From Nageia nagi (taxonomy: Eukaryota > Pinophyta), in contig JBITNC010000002.1 of assembly GCA_050084985.1 (NCBI GenBank), forward strand, positions 24,862,001-24,926,000: a DNA stretch of 64,000 nucleotides. Direction: 5' to 3'. Shown in pieces: positions 21,771 through 32,839 of the stretch. The notes below the pieces were generated by a model. The model saw nothing but the letters and a program-made list of their open reading frames with translations, was not told the DNA's origin and did no database searches. Within the stretch, counting starts at the first letter, position 1, and each line of letters opens with the position of its first letter. The translations under genes and the position numbers were made by a program.

Positions 21771-24700
21771 AATATTATGAAAAAATAACAAGCATGTGGT
21801 TTAATAAACAACATTAAATGTTAAGTTTTAACCAAGTAAATAATACATGTTATTTTTAACACTAAAGACATGCTTGATTTGATTCACAAGTGCAAATATT
21901 TTACAACCCAAATAATAACTTATGTACCCAAATATATTTCTCATCTCAAGAATTGTAGATGTAAAGTGACATTGTTGAGGCTTGTTTTCTTATCTAAAAT
22001 TAGGCCTTTACCTAAATTCTCACATAAGAGAAGACTAAGTCTTATCAATCCTCAACTAGTTCCCCTTGGATAGCAATATACTCTCACAAGGAGAAGTACT
22101 AGCTATTTTCCAAGGTTTCAACATTTATTGGATTAGCTAAATTATTAATCTTGATTAGGTTTAAAGTTGTCCTCCTAGGTTATCAAGATAATCCCTGAAT
22201 AGACATGCAAATATGTGGTATCACTACACACATACTTGTCCACTTATTAGACTTATGGCCAGACCAATAGAGGACTTAGGGGTAATTGAGAACTATGAAC
22301 TTTTCACCATTTGGATTATTGAACTTAAAGGCTCCAATTCGTCTTTCCTCACCTTATGGCTCCCCAAACAAGTCATGTTGTGGAATGTACATGTGGATGT
22401 GTTCATTTTATGGGTTTTTTTATATCAATATTTATATTTTTGTTTACATAAGCAAATAAAGCAAAAAATGAAATATGAAGTAAAGAACATAAATCAAACA
22501 TTATCCATTCAATTTGAAACCTAAATGTCCAATGGGTTTTGTATACCAACCCCCAAAGGACATCTTTACATCATCCTTTATTTTGCACAAGTCCATTCCA
22601 TACTTTGCATAAGGATAAATATTCAACATACAACTTTTAAGTTAAATGCAACTTAAAAAATATTAAATCCTTAAGCATGCATTATTAACTTAACAAATAA
22701 GTTCTAAAACATACATTATTTCTAATTTCATCTTTGCATAAGGAAGTAATTTGCATCATTACTTGAAAATTTAAGTACTAAGCATAAGTACTAATCATAA
22801 TCATGCATTACTTTAACTTAAAATTATGCATCTAAGTAAGTTAACAATTTTTTAAGTAATGAAATACATCTTTTATCTTAAAAAAATTGAAGTACTAAGC
22901 ATGCATTTATTAACTTGAAATAAGTACTAATCATGCATTTAACTTAAAATTTTAAGTCCTAATTATTAACTTAAAAAATTAGGCAAGCAACATGTGTTAA
23001 ACTTTAAGTAAAAAATTCATATAAAATTTCCCCTTTTTACTTAAAGTTGTACTTCTAAAGATAGCATACTTAGCTTAACTTAATACTTTATCCTTTAAAA
23101 GTATGCTAAGAAAAAAAATAAGTAAACATCCATTCTAATGTTAAGTAAATACACTTTATTTTTCCCATAATAGCATTGCTAAATTAAAGAAGTAGTGTTC
23201 CCCTTTTCTTTAAAAAAAATGGGCATATTCATCCTTTAGAAGTATTTGCCAACCCAAATTATACTCCCTAAGAAGTGGCTTATAAGCAAAGAAAAAAATT
23301 AAATGCCCTCCAAAAAATATACATTTACTTCTAGAGAGCTTGCAAGTATTAAATGAAAAGAAGGATACCTATGCATAGTTAATGCTACTCAAGTATTCCA
23401 AGGACACAAAAAAAACACTCTAAGTAAAAAAAAAAATGCTTATAGGTAAAAAAATGACTACCCTTCCCTTACCAAGAAGGAGTCCACATTGCTTGGTAGG
23501 TGTATTTAATGGGAAAAAATGCAAGCACAAAAGGAATGCACCATCTAAAAAGAAATGAGAGTCTCCCCTTTTTAAATAAAACATGCTATGGTTAGAAAGG
23601 GTCGATTATGTGAGAGGGTTTGGGAAGGACCGACTGTGCAAGAGGGCGAGGAGGTCAGGGGGGTGGGAGGGAGCATGGGCATGGTAACTTCAAAATCTAT
23701 TAGTGACCATTTTAACCATATGATAGGTCAAATACTAAATGTTACTTGTCTAGAGGACTAGCTAGGATGTGGAGACTAGTACAAGGTTTAAAGAATAGAA
23801 TGCCAATGTGAGAAGGTCATATGCTAGTCCTCCATCCAACATCATCTACCAACTTAGAAGAAGTTTATGTTGGGATGAAAAAAAAATGAGATGGTCAAAC
23901 ACGTCACATGTAGGGGATAATGCCATGGTAAACCCACCTTGGAGATTCACATCAACTGCCATGCATTTCTTTTTACCTCAGATTTTAACTCTAGAAAATA
24001 ACATGGAAGGAATACTGGTGTATTTACGAAAGAGTGTGTCTATCATCACCAAGATGTGTCATTTGTTCACCATGTTTGCTATAGAACCCTTGCTATAAGG
24101 CCCTTGAGATGCATATCTTTTCGTCACTAGGAGGAGGGAGACACAGACCTTTGAAGGATGTTTGCTAATGCATGGAGAATATGACATTACAAAAAAAAAA
24201 TAGACTTACACTTTCCTTTTAGCTAATACTACCACCTCTTTTTTTTTAATTCTAGGAGTCCATGCAGAGCATAGCATTAGAGGGTTTTAAATATTTTTTA
24301 AGGGTTTTATATAGTCAAATACAATACCCAATAAGTATGAATTTTTTTATATTAATATTTCTACAAGGCATTATGAATATTTTTGTAGAAAGAAAAAAAG
24401 GCAAACCCCCTTTTTTATTTTAATAAACTAACAGTCTTATACGTTACAAAAAAAATAATTTTAATTTCAAACCCCAAATAACTTATAGCAATATATCAAC
24501 TTCTTTTGTAAAAGGAATATAACACTATATTGCAAAGTTTTAGGTTTATCTAAAAAAATGTACTTATTGTATACTAACTTCTCAAAAAAAAGGTAAAAAA
24601 AAATTATAACTATTGCGAATAACTCAAGAAGTTAGCATATATATACATATCCCAACACCAAAGTTGCAATAATAAACTAACACATAAAACATAATATGTT

Positions 24701-24854
24701 AGTGTCATTAGCCAAAAAAAATGAATGGGATTATATAAAGAAGGTTATACTTTCTCTTGAATTTACCTCACAATGAAGAGTAGGCTAAGAATGAGGACCT
24801 TCAAATTGAAGATGAGTCTCCAAACCAAGGATATGAAAATAAGCCTCTAATGGT
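21771..24854 (-). other. Unusually long copia leader, 3.1 kb between primer site and gag
   Basis: No reading frame with a recognisable domain. It includes a TTAAGT-rich low-complexity stretch (about 22590-23190) with recurrent aagtactaa and atgcatt motifs, and a GC-rich patch (23598-23690). It ends in a purine-poor A/T-run region (24180-24720). A shorter version of the last part and the segment next to the primer site recurs in the second copia copy (45480-46270), so a long leader is a family trait. In this copy 21.8-24.1 kb may include extra inserted DNA. Confidence 0.6.
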
Positions 24855-24866
24855 GCTCTAATACCA
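24855..24866 (-). other. Primer binding site, iMet tRNA type
   Basis: The minus strand reads TGGTATTAGAGC, 11 of 12 matches to TGGTATCAGAGC, three bases inside the 5' LTR. Confidence 0.92.
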
Positions 24867-24869
24867 ATT

Positions 24870-25359
24870 TGAAGGAACTAACACTAACAAGATAATTCCT
24901 AAACAACCAAGATCACATGAAAGCTCACAATTACATTTAACAAACTCATAAAGCAATCTCACAACACAAGATGTAAGTGGTTTGTCCAACTAGGAGTACA
25001 GCCACTAACTTGATCTCTCTTCTTAACAAATATGAACCCTTACAATCTTTCTAATCTCATCTCCTACACTTCTATGCTATAGCATAACTTTACTCCACAA
25101 TTGGTGTGTGATCACAAAGAGGGATCCTTCTATTTATAAGCCGAAATTGCTCTTTGGATCACCCTTTTATCCAATGTACAAAAGCATGACATGCACATCT
25201 TTTTACCCAAGGGGCATGCTCATGACATGGAGTGTAAGACTAGTTACATTATCATATTCACTTAAATACTTAAGGTATCAAATGATACCCTTAAGTATGA
25301 GTGAACTTACATAGAAGATTAATACAAACCTTTACAATAATGCATTATACATTCCAACA
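24870..25359 (-). mobile_element. 5' LTR of copia 16608-25359
   Basis: 490 bp, TGTTGGAATGT...TTCCTTCA on minus, with the TATA box at 25130-25138. Differences from the 3' LTR are few and mostly substitutions. Confidence 0.95.
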
Positions 25360-26300
25360 TTTTCTTCATCATCCTTATATTATTTTCTCTTCATATGCTA
25401 AATTAATCCTTTCTCATGGAAATCTTCAAACATATTTCTTGGTTGAATCAAAAGATTATTATAATTATTAGATTTCTTTTGTTCCTTTTTAGTGTCTCTT
25501 AAGCTTTCTTTAACAATATTTACTTTGTTATATTCCTTCTTAGGATATGGTTTTTAGGATTACCCTTTGCTAAGCTTGCATATTTAAATTTTTTCACTTA
25601 AACCAATTATTTCTCTTTCTCAATTATCTTATAAGTCATATCCATAAATGGCTCATATATGTCATCAATTTATAAAGATGCAGATTTTAGAAGAATATAT
25701 CCACAATATACTTTTCAGTTAAGGTATAATAAAGAAAATGGTAAGACTTTTAAAAGTGATGGTTAAATTTTTCTAACCTTTCATTAGCACTTTTATTTTA
25801 ATCCATAAGATCCACCAAAAAAGCTAGGAGGCCTTTGAATATCAAATGTCAAAAGGTTCTTGAAAAGAGTCTTTAATCAAGAATATGAAGTGATAAAACC
25901 AAGATTTAGAGTATGAAATCATTTTTAGAGTATATGAATATTAATTTATCTCCTCAATTTTATGATATAATCAAATTCCTAAATATGTAAATTTGGATCC
26001 CCATATGTATTAAATTTTTCTAGCTCTTGATTTGACTTATTCATTATTGTAACCATATTTATGATCTCATCATGTAGAGGATTTTCTCTTTCTTGATTAA
26101 GGAGGATCCTATCTTTCATCATGATTTTACATATGTTATTTAATTGTTTCTATATATTCTCTATTATACTTTCTTGAACTCTATTGACCTTGCTTGATCC
26201 CATCTAAGGAGTCAATTCCCTAAAGTGCATACTCAACAATTCATTAGCTTAATCTAGATGATGGAAAAAAATGTCTTGAATAAGTGTAAGAATGTTTATG
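25360..26300 (-). pseudogene. gag: Gypsy (Tat-like) gag, 5' piece, interrupted by the copia
   Basis: The minus strand near 26203 reads MGSSKVNRVQESIIENI, followed by KQLNNICKIMMKDRILLNQE and NPLHDEIINMVTIMNKSNQE. This resembles the helical N-terminus of plant Tat/Athila-type gag. Further on, a ..FDIQRPPSFFGG-like stretch (about 25845) and an acidic/basic linker lead to the copia junction. Many stops are present. Its C-terminal zinc-knuckle part lies at 16437-16607. The family assignment is inferred mainly from that tail and from the LTR. Confidence 0.5.
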
Positions 26301-26662
26301 TTTATAACAATCATATACAAAGATTAAATACCTCCAAAATTCATAAGTCTTTTTTTTTTAAATAAAATACCCTAAAAATAAGGGTTTATGAAAATGAAAT
26401 CTAAGGTTTATCAATATATTGGTACTTAAAATTAAATGAATAAATCTAAATAATATAAATAACATTCATGCATAAAATGATTAGTTTTAAAAATAATAAA
26501 TAGGAGTGTAACAAAATGGGGGTACAATAAATAATTTCATTTAATTATTAAGATTAGAACCAACCTATCAAGATGAGAGATTAGAGATATAAAATATATT
26601 ATTTTACATGTGAAGTTGATCGAATGTAAAAAAAGGCATACATGTTGTCAAAGGTTCATCTA

Positions 26663-27112
26663 TGAGATCTCAAGTTAAATAGCCTCAAATAGCAAGCATT
26701 AATACTTGGTATGCATCTTAGTTCCTATGCATCAAAATGATAAAGAGATATCTTTGAGAATGATCAATCAATAAGTTCATGCAAGACTAAGCCTATATTA
26801 GTACACAAAGCAAAAAATGAAATGATAAAGCTCATGTGATAGACAAAATATCAATCTTGATAGGTGGTAGATCTAGAGATACCATATGAGCTATCAAGAC
26901 CAATATTTAATCTAATATCTAATGTGTACTTCTCATATTTAAATAAGTTAGTTTTCTTCTAGCATAAGCTAGCTCGCTTAACACTCCCTTGATCCTACTA
27001 CCACAAAAGATAGAAATAACATATAATATTAAATATATCAAATGAGGCACATATATCATCTTTCATTTTAGACATCTAAAATAGAGAATTATTTCTATTT
27101 TAGGTGCCAACA
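26663..27112 (-). mobile_element. Probable 5' LTR of the Tat-like gypsy element (minus)
   Basis: The minus strand starts TGTTGGCACCTAAAATAG at 27112. The same kind of end (TGT-GA-ACC-AA) is found at 31284, 58013 and 60411. A 10-bp inverted repeat, ctaaaataga/tctattttag, lies at the start. The inner edge TGAGATCTCA at 26663 is followed on minus by TAGATGAACC, similar to the TTGGTGAACCC primer-like site at 32001. No polypurine tract precedes it, fitting a 5' LTR. Edges are uncertain. Confidence 0.45.
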
Positions 27113-28500
27113 ATTATGGAATATGAATTATTATCTTATATTACTAAACTAGAAAGGAAATGTAGTATTAGAAGTGAAGAACTTGAAATAAATATGGATA
27201 GTGTTAAAAATAGTCTATAAAAAAAAATCATAATATAATGTAAAATGTATAATACATGGAGATTGATTTTATATTTCATAAATATGTCTTGATTGTGTAT
27301 ATCACATAAGACCTTTCACATGTGTTTGAGATTTGATCCAAATTTTCAAGATCTATAAAAACTTTATATGTGTTGGATGTATTTGAAGTCTTCAATTTTT
27401 AAAATTTGTTCTACTTTTGATCTAATAGGTAAGAAACTCTTATAAGGTTTGCATTATTTGTTGGAATTTGATTGACCCTCCACATAAAATTGATTTTTTT
27501 TACTTTATAATTTATTTTGATAGCAAAACCCTTTTAGTGAATCATTAGTATACCCTAGATGTAGTTTGATTTTGACTTACCCACTTAGAAATATATTTAT
27601 AAAGTTTACACCTAGCCTTGATAGATATTTATTATATTACTAATTACAATGATATATCAAGTTATACATGGTTATATACATTGATAAATTATTAATGGAC
27701 TACATTTTCAAAAAATATTTAATGATATTTTACATCAAAATTTAAACATGGAACATTTAAGGGCTTACCTTTAAAACATAGTCCAAAATAGAAAAACCTT
27801 TTAAATATTTGTAAGCTAAAAGATGTGTAAATTTGGCTTCAAAACTCTATTATTTGATCCTTTGATAACTTTGGAACCCTTTGGAGGGATCATAAGGATA
27901 GCAAACCTCACTGGGAGACCTCGTAAGATGTGAGATATAAGAGATATTGTAGTGTTGTTGATATGATAATACATATTATCTTAATAACATATGGTCAAAA
28001 CTCTCAACCAAATAAGATTAATATCTAGATAAAGAGGATCAAATGAAATATAGTAATATAGCTTAAAAATAAATGAAGAATATGTTATGTATGTGATGAA
28101 TCAATATTCTAATAGAAAATTCTTTGTTACTAAAAGAAACATAGAGAATAGAAGGATACTTCATTGGTGACAATATTATTTCTTTGAACTTCTCAACACC
28201 ATCTTACCTTAATCTTTTATATAAAATTCTTTTATATACTTTTTTAATGTAAGATTCAAATAGTTTAAAAATTGTTTGACATAGTTATAAAGCTTGAAAA
28301 CATCCAAAATACTAAATTATTAAAATATAAATATAATTTTTTATTAAACTATATTATAAATCCTTAGTAAATTCTATTTTAAAAAGTGTGATAGTTTCAT
28401 TTAATAGGCTACAATAGTAGCTAGCAAACCATATGATCATACACACATCCAAGTATAAAAAGATACAATACAAATAGAAAATACATTCGAACTATGAGAG
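27113..28500. other. AT-rich spacer, nothing recognised
   Basis: No open frame of note and no LTR edge or RNA gene identified. Confidence 0.5.
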
Positions 28501-28630
28501 TTATTTGTTAGGAAAGACTTAAATCAAATCTATTGTTTACATGGGACCAAAAATTGAAGTAAAGGAAAATGACTAAAATGACTCTAACAAGTGACCTACT
28601 TACTAAAATGGCCTTGACAAACCATTTTTG

Positions 28631-28679
28631 CAAAAATGACCTTGACTTTGACCTTGTAGAAAAGTCAAGGTCATTTTTG
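28631..28679. repeat. Perfect 19-bp inverted repeat with 11-nt loop
   Basis: Arms caaaaatgaccttgacttt (28631-28649) and its exact complement (28661-28679) flank gaccttgtaga. Diverged copies of the arm motif (aaaatgactct, aaaatggccttgaca) lie just upstream at 28566-28620. Confidence 0.9.
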
Positions 28680-28767
28680 TGGGTCTCTACGAGAAGTCGC
28701 CACCAAATCTTTTCCCCCAATTGATCACAAACATTATACGAATATATCAAAATGTCGCCACCATCCA

Positions 28768-28965
28768 CCATTTTATATATATAAGCACAACCTTTATATA
28801 TATATGTATAAAATTCATGTATATATACATAATTAATATATAATATATATATGTATATATGTACAACTTTTATATATATGCAAATAGAATTATATATATA
28901 CACATAGGATTTATCTATATATGCACAAAATATATACATAAAAGATTGTACATATATATATCAAA
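28768..28965. repeat. TA-rich cryptic microsatellite
   Basis: Imperfect TATATATG/TATATAC runs dominate. The 143-codon minus-strand frame over it (rich in Y, I and K) is an artefact of this composition. Confidence 0.8.
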
Positions 28966-29884
28966 CTTCTGGATGAACGAACGTATATGATAAAAAATCA
29001 TAACCATTTCAATAAATAAATCATTTGTTAGTACTAATTTAATAATTTTCCCTTGAAGTAAAGATGAAATCCACATTGAAGATTTGTGTTAAATATATAG
29101 GAAGTCAAGGCAACGGGTGAGATTGAAAGTAGCCACTGCCACAAATAATGAGAAAAAGGGAAGGGGGACAATGAATAACAAGTAAAAGATCAACTCACGG
29201 CACAAAACACAAGAAGGTTCAATGCATGCCATGATACCGAGACAACGTATGAAGTCAGGTAAATGTGACTATGAATGATAACAGTGATAAAGGTCTTGCA
29301 CCAATGAAGGCTGTTAACAATATGTGACATCGTGATGTAACATTGATAATCCAACTGTATATTCTTTAACGTACAGGTCTTACTCTTACTACATTTAAGG
29401 TCTGATATTGCAGTCCTGGCACAGGATTCTGCTTTTTGATGTCTGTGACCAATATGGGTATCCTTCTATTGTTTCTTCTGCTTTTCAGAGCCCATGCTCC
29501 TAAACATTTCACAAAGTATTTTATAATGTATGAGGAGTGTGGTTGTGTATATATTACACACTCTGGTCTTAACATTATTGTTCCAAGATTATTGAGACCA
29601 AGACACTCTCCTTTTAACATTATTTTCATATTTGAACTGACATGATGTCAGTCATGTATTCATATGGGTCCCAAACACTAGGAAAAGTTGAGCAGATAGA
29701 AAAAGAAGAATATGAGGTTTCTAACATTAGCGTATGAGAGTATTAAAGCTTAGACAAACCATATCCGGTAGCATAGAATCCGACTTTGATTAATTTAATT
29801 CTTACTCAATGCTTTCCTATCACATAAAAGCATCACTCTTTTTCTTTTTCACTAAAGTTCCTGCTTAAGCTCTGGGACACATGC

Positions 29885-29892
29885 TATATATA
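29885..29892 (+). promoter_or_regulatory. Candidate TATA box
   Basis: tgcTATATATAcagag stands 28 bases before the ATG of a 48-codon frame, in a stretch of higher sequence complexity than its surroundings. No CAAT box can be asserted. Confidence 0.3.
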
Positions 29893-29920
29893 CAGAGAAT
29901 ATAAATCATAGCAACTCCGT

Positions 29921-30067
29921 ATGAAGAGGACAGACAAAAGACCCAAATCCACATATTCCAGTGGAGTATATCCAAGATTGCAAGCTTCATTCAGTGTTGT
30001 TTTTTTCATGGAGCACTTTTACATTTGGCTTTGGGATGGGCTCCCCTTTTTCATAATTCAGCTCTAG
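29921..30067 (+). CDS. Small unrecognised ORF (48 codons) downstream of a TATA box
   Basis: ATG at 29921 and TAG at 30065. The N-terminal half is basic and hydrophilic (MKRTDKRPKSTYSS); the C-terminal half is hydrophobic and aromatic with three Trp (EHFYIWLWDGLPFFIIQ). I recognise no family, and it does not match the DVL/ROTUNDIFOLIA small-peptide pattern. The TATA box would place the transcription start only a few bases ahead of this ATG, which is unusually close. It could be a small gene, the first exon of a longer gene, or chance. Calling it a CDS is tentative. Confidence 0.2.
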   Translation: MKRTDKRPKSTYSSGVYPRLQASFSVVFFMEHFYIWLWDGLPFFIIQL

Positions 30068-31283
30068 ATATATAAATTCTCATGTCCCCAAGTAGAATTG
30101 AAAGTAGAACATTATCAAAATGGGTCCCCTCTAAAAGTAGACAAGAATAAGGCATGGTTGCAAAATTTTCATAGAGTTGATAAAGAAAGTAATGTCCAAA
30201 GCTGTTGGGGCCGTTGCTAAGAATGATTGATGCTAATCTCCATTTCGTAATTTACACACTCTTTTATGTCTTAATCTCCACTTTTTTTTTTGGTTTATGT
30301 GCAATGAACTTTCTCCACTTGATTTTTCAATCATCTCCTTATCTTTTCCTTTTCATAGTTCATCACATCATAGTGATGTTGTCTACTTGCTAAGGGCTGG
30401 ATTAAAGTTTTTCTCTGATGTTTCACGATCTGCTACTCCACGGTTTTCATTACACAGATTCACTTTTTCGAGTCAGAAACACAGTTAACATTATTTATGC
30501 GACGTGTGGGTGGGGAGGTTTCTAGTCTCACCTTTTTACTCTGCGAAAAAATAGTGACAATCCCAGTACATGTTGAATGCAGAATATAGTCTTAGCAATG
30601 TAGTTATCCTTTTGAACCTCAACATGTAATCCAAGATTATCTTATATAGAAAGGAGCACAATCGTGAAGATAGATTATGGGCAACACGTCTTACACTACT
30701 TTGAAAATTGAATGTCTTAATCATTATATCACAAGTTAGTAATGAAATCTATAGTATAGATTTAGTTTTGTATATTCATAGGGTTTATGCAAGCCAGGAA
30801 AAAGGGATCTACAAGATACCTGTTGGAAAAAGGTTATGATAAACCTTATGGGTTTATCAACTAAAGTCAATCAATCAACAACAACATACTGGACAAATAT
30901 GCATTTTGCATCTTGCAAATCAGTGTCAATACTAATCCCACCCATTTAAAATTCTAGTTCTATTTAGTAGTAACAAATTTGTTAAGTTTTTTGAAACTAA
31001 GTATATTTAAAATAAGGTATGAAATAAAAAAGGAATTAGAGTAAATTCTTTTTTTTTATTTGTTTATGTTGAGTGCCATGATCAAGGGGTATCCATTTTG
31101 TCACAATCTATTCGAGGCATGATCCCGATCTTGTTCATACCTACTTGGGGTATCCATTCTATTAAAATTTGATTTGAAAAGGTGAAAACAAGAGAAATTG
31201 TATTTACTTAGCATGCTTTTAACTTTGATTCTTAATTTTTATTTAAAACGATTTTGATTTAGATTTTGAATATTATAGGTAGG

Positions 31284-32000
31284 TGTTGACACCTAATTTG
31301 GCATTCTTTTTTTTATCAAACTAGTTGTCATATGACTCGCAAGATGTTATGACGTTATGTTATATGTTATCATCAATAAAGGTCCATTTAAACTATATCT
31401 TATTCATGTTTCTCTTATTTTGTGCAAGGGACAGCTAGTGTTGGCATTAGTGTGTAATGGTGCTTTTAGGTAATTTCTTAATCTTGTAAATAGAAAAACA
31501 CATGCATGGGATGACTATGAGATTTCATCTCTATAAGACTATGCATATCTCTCACAAAATTGTTGGTGTGTTTAGACACCAACTATCGAGATCAGATATG
31601 TTATACTCCGAGTGCTATCTTTTATTTCATCATATTCTTAGAAGAGGATCGAGCAACACTAATTCTTGACCTTGCGATCTATATCTTCAAGATCCCTAGT
31701 GCTAGTATTAGGTTACATATGGCATATCATTATGAAGTCAAAGATTTGATTTTCGATATCAATCAACCCTCCATATGGGTATATCTTAATTGATAGGGTC
31801 AGTAACAAGTACGCATCTATAATCCATTATCCCATAGGTTACAATTCATTTCATTTTATCATTAAATAGTATTCCAAATTATTAGTTATACATCTTATTT
31901 ATTAGGCATCATAAGCTATTAAGTTTTTTTCTTGAAATTAAAGTAGATATATATTAGGATCACCTTACCATAATTACAGTTGCATTTTATCATCTATATA
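31284..32000 (+). mobile_element. 5' LTR of a Tat-like gypsy element (plus)
   Basis: It starts TGTTGACACCTAATTTGGC, a beginning typical of plant Tat/Ogre-type LTRs. The end (TTTTATCATCTATATA) is a decayed form of the TTTTAGGCATCTACA end seen in the related LTR at 48034. A stem GTTGGTGT/ACACCAAC (31562-31583) lies inside. It is followed by a primer-like site and a Tat-type gag on the same strand. The partner LTR is not found. Confidence 0.55.
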
Positions 32001-32017
32001 TTGGTGAACCCAACTCC
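32001..32017 (+). other. Candidate primer binding site (TTGGTGAACCCAACTCC)
   Basis: It abuts the LTR end and resembles the sequence after the LTR at 60411-61104 (ATTAGTGAACTTCGTG). It is not the iMet site; I do not assign a tRNA. Confidence 0.45.
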
Positions 32018-32839
32018 TTTTATTTTACAAATCATCAAATTAGGGTTTGATAAATTATTTCAAAATGTTGTGATTATTATGGAAACTTCCTTTCATTATT
32101 ATGCTTGATCATCACCATATTTTCGATAAAAATATACAAATATCTTTGGTGAAGTTATTAACATTGTACATAGAAGGCAGAAACCAAAGGTTTCTCCCAA
32201 AAGAAAGAGTGTAAGGCTGCAACTTAAAGATCAATAAGAAAGACCTAATCAAACTAATAGCTCCTTGCAAGTAGGAAATGGTCAAGGTATATCTAATGTA
32301 AAAAGTTCCATGGAAGAATATCCTCAGAGCATGGTAGAGCAAGGAGTTCAAATTGATGAGAAATACCAAGACGAAGGCTTTTAAACACTAGGGGATCAAA
32401 GATTACTTAGGTATTCTTTCTCAGCTTAAGATACAAGAATAGAAAAATATATGAATCATATGGTATAGTAAGGTACTCAAAGTAATCATGAATTAGATGG
32501 ATCAAAAAGACTTGGGATGGATAAAGCTTCATCACCAAATCAAGATATTTTGAAGGTTATTAGTGAAACTAATGATATTTTGAGAGATGTGGTTTAGAAA
32601 GAGAAATCTACCATTATCAATATGCTTCTAAAGATATCGATACTAGAAAAAAATACATTATTGATGTCCTAAAAACTAAAGAAGCCATCAAGCAAAGAAT
32701 GACCTATGTTGAATCACCCATACACCAAAATCGAAGGCACAATAGTCAAAATGCCATTACAATCACACCTAATCTTTAGAAGAGCATATCTCTATGAGAA
32801 AAAATTACTCATTCAATGATATAGCCTTCAATTTATCCT

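Larger units (their letters stand above)
16608..25359 (-). mobile_element. Complete Ty1/copia retrotransposon (8752 bp) nested in a gypsy gag
   Basis: Two 490-bp LTRs (16608-17097 and 24870-25359) flank, on minus, a primer site, a leader of about 3 kb, gag, protease, integrase, RT and RNase H. Integrase before RT defines copia. A polypurine tract TTTAGGGGGAG adjoins the 3' LTR, and a primer site TTGGTATTAGAGC adjoins the 5' LTR. Flanks ttttt (16603-16607) and ttttc (25360-25364) are a near-perfect target duplication. Frames are broken by moderate numbers of stops, so this is the least decayed element in the window but not active. Confidence 0.95.
28966..31283. other. Low-repeat-looking island with no identified exon
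   Basis: The region lacks LTR edges and tandem repeats and has more varied sequence than its surroundings, especially 29040-30780. Open stretches at minus 29366-29629, plus 30205-30393 and minus 30536-30724 show no domain I know. A perfect 15-bp palindrome, CTGACATGATGTCAG, lies at 29637-29651. Confidence 0.4.

Noticed and set aside
28508-28939. 143-codon minus-strand frame rich in Tyr and Ile
   Set aside because: Arises from TA-rich repeats plus the hairpin region; no domain and no coding-like composition.
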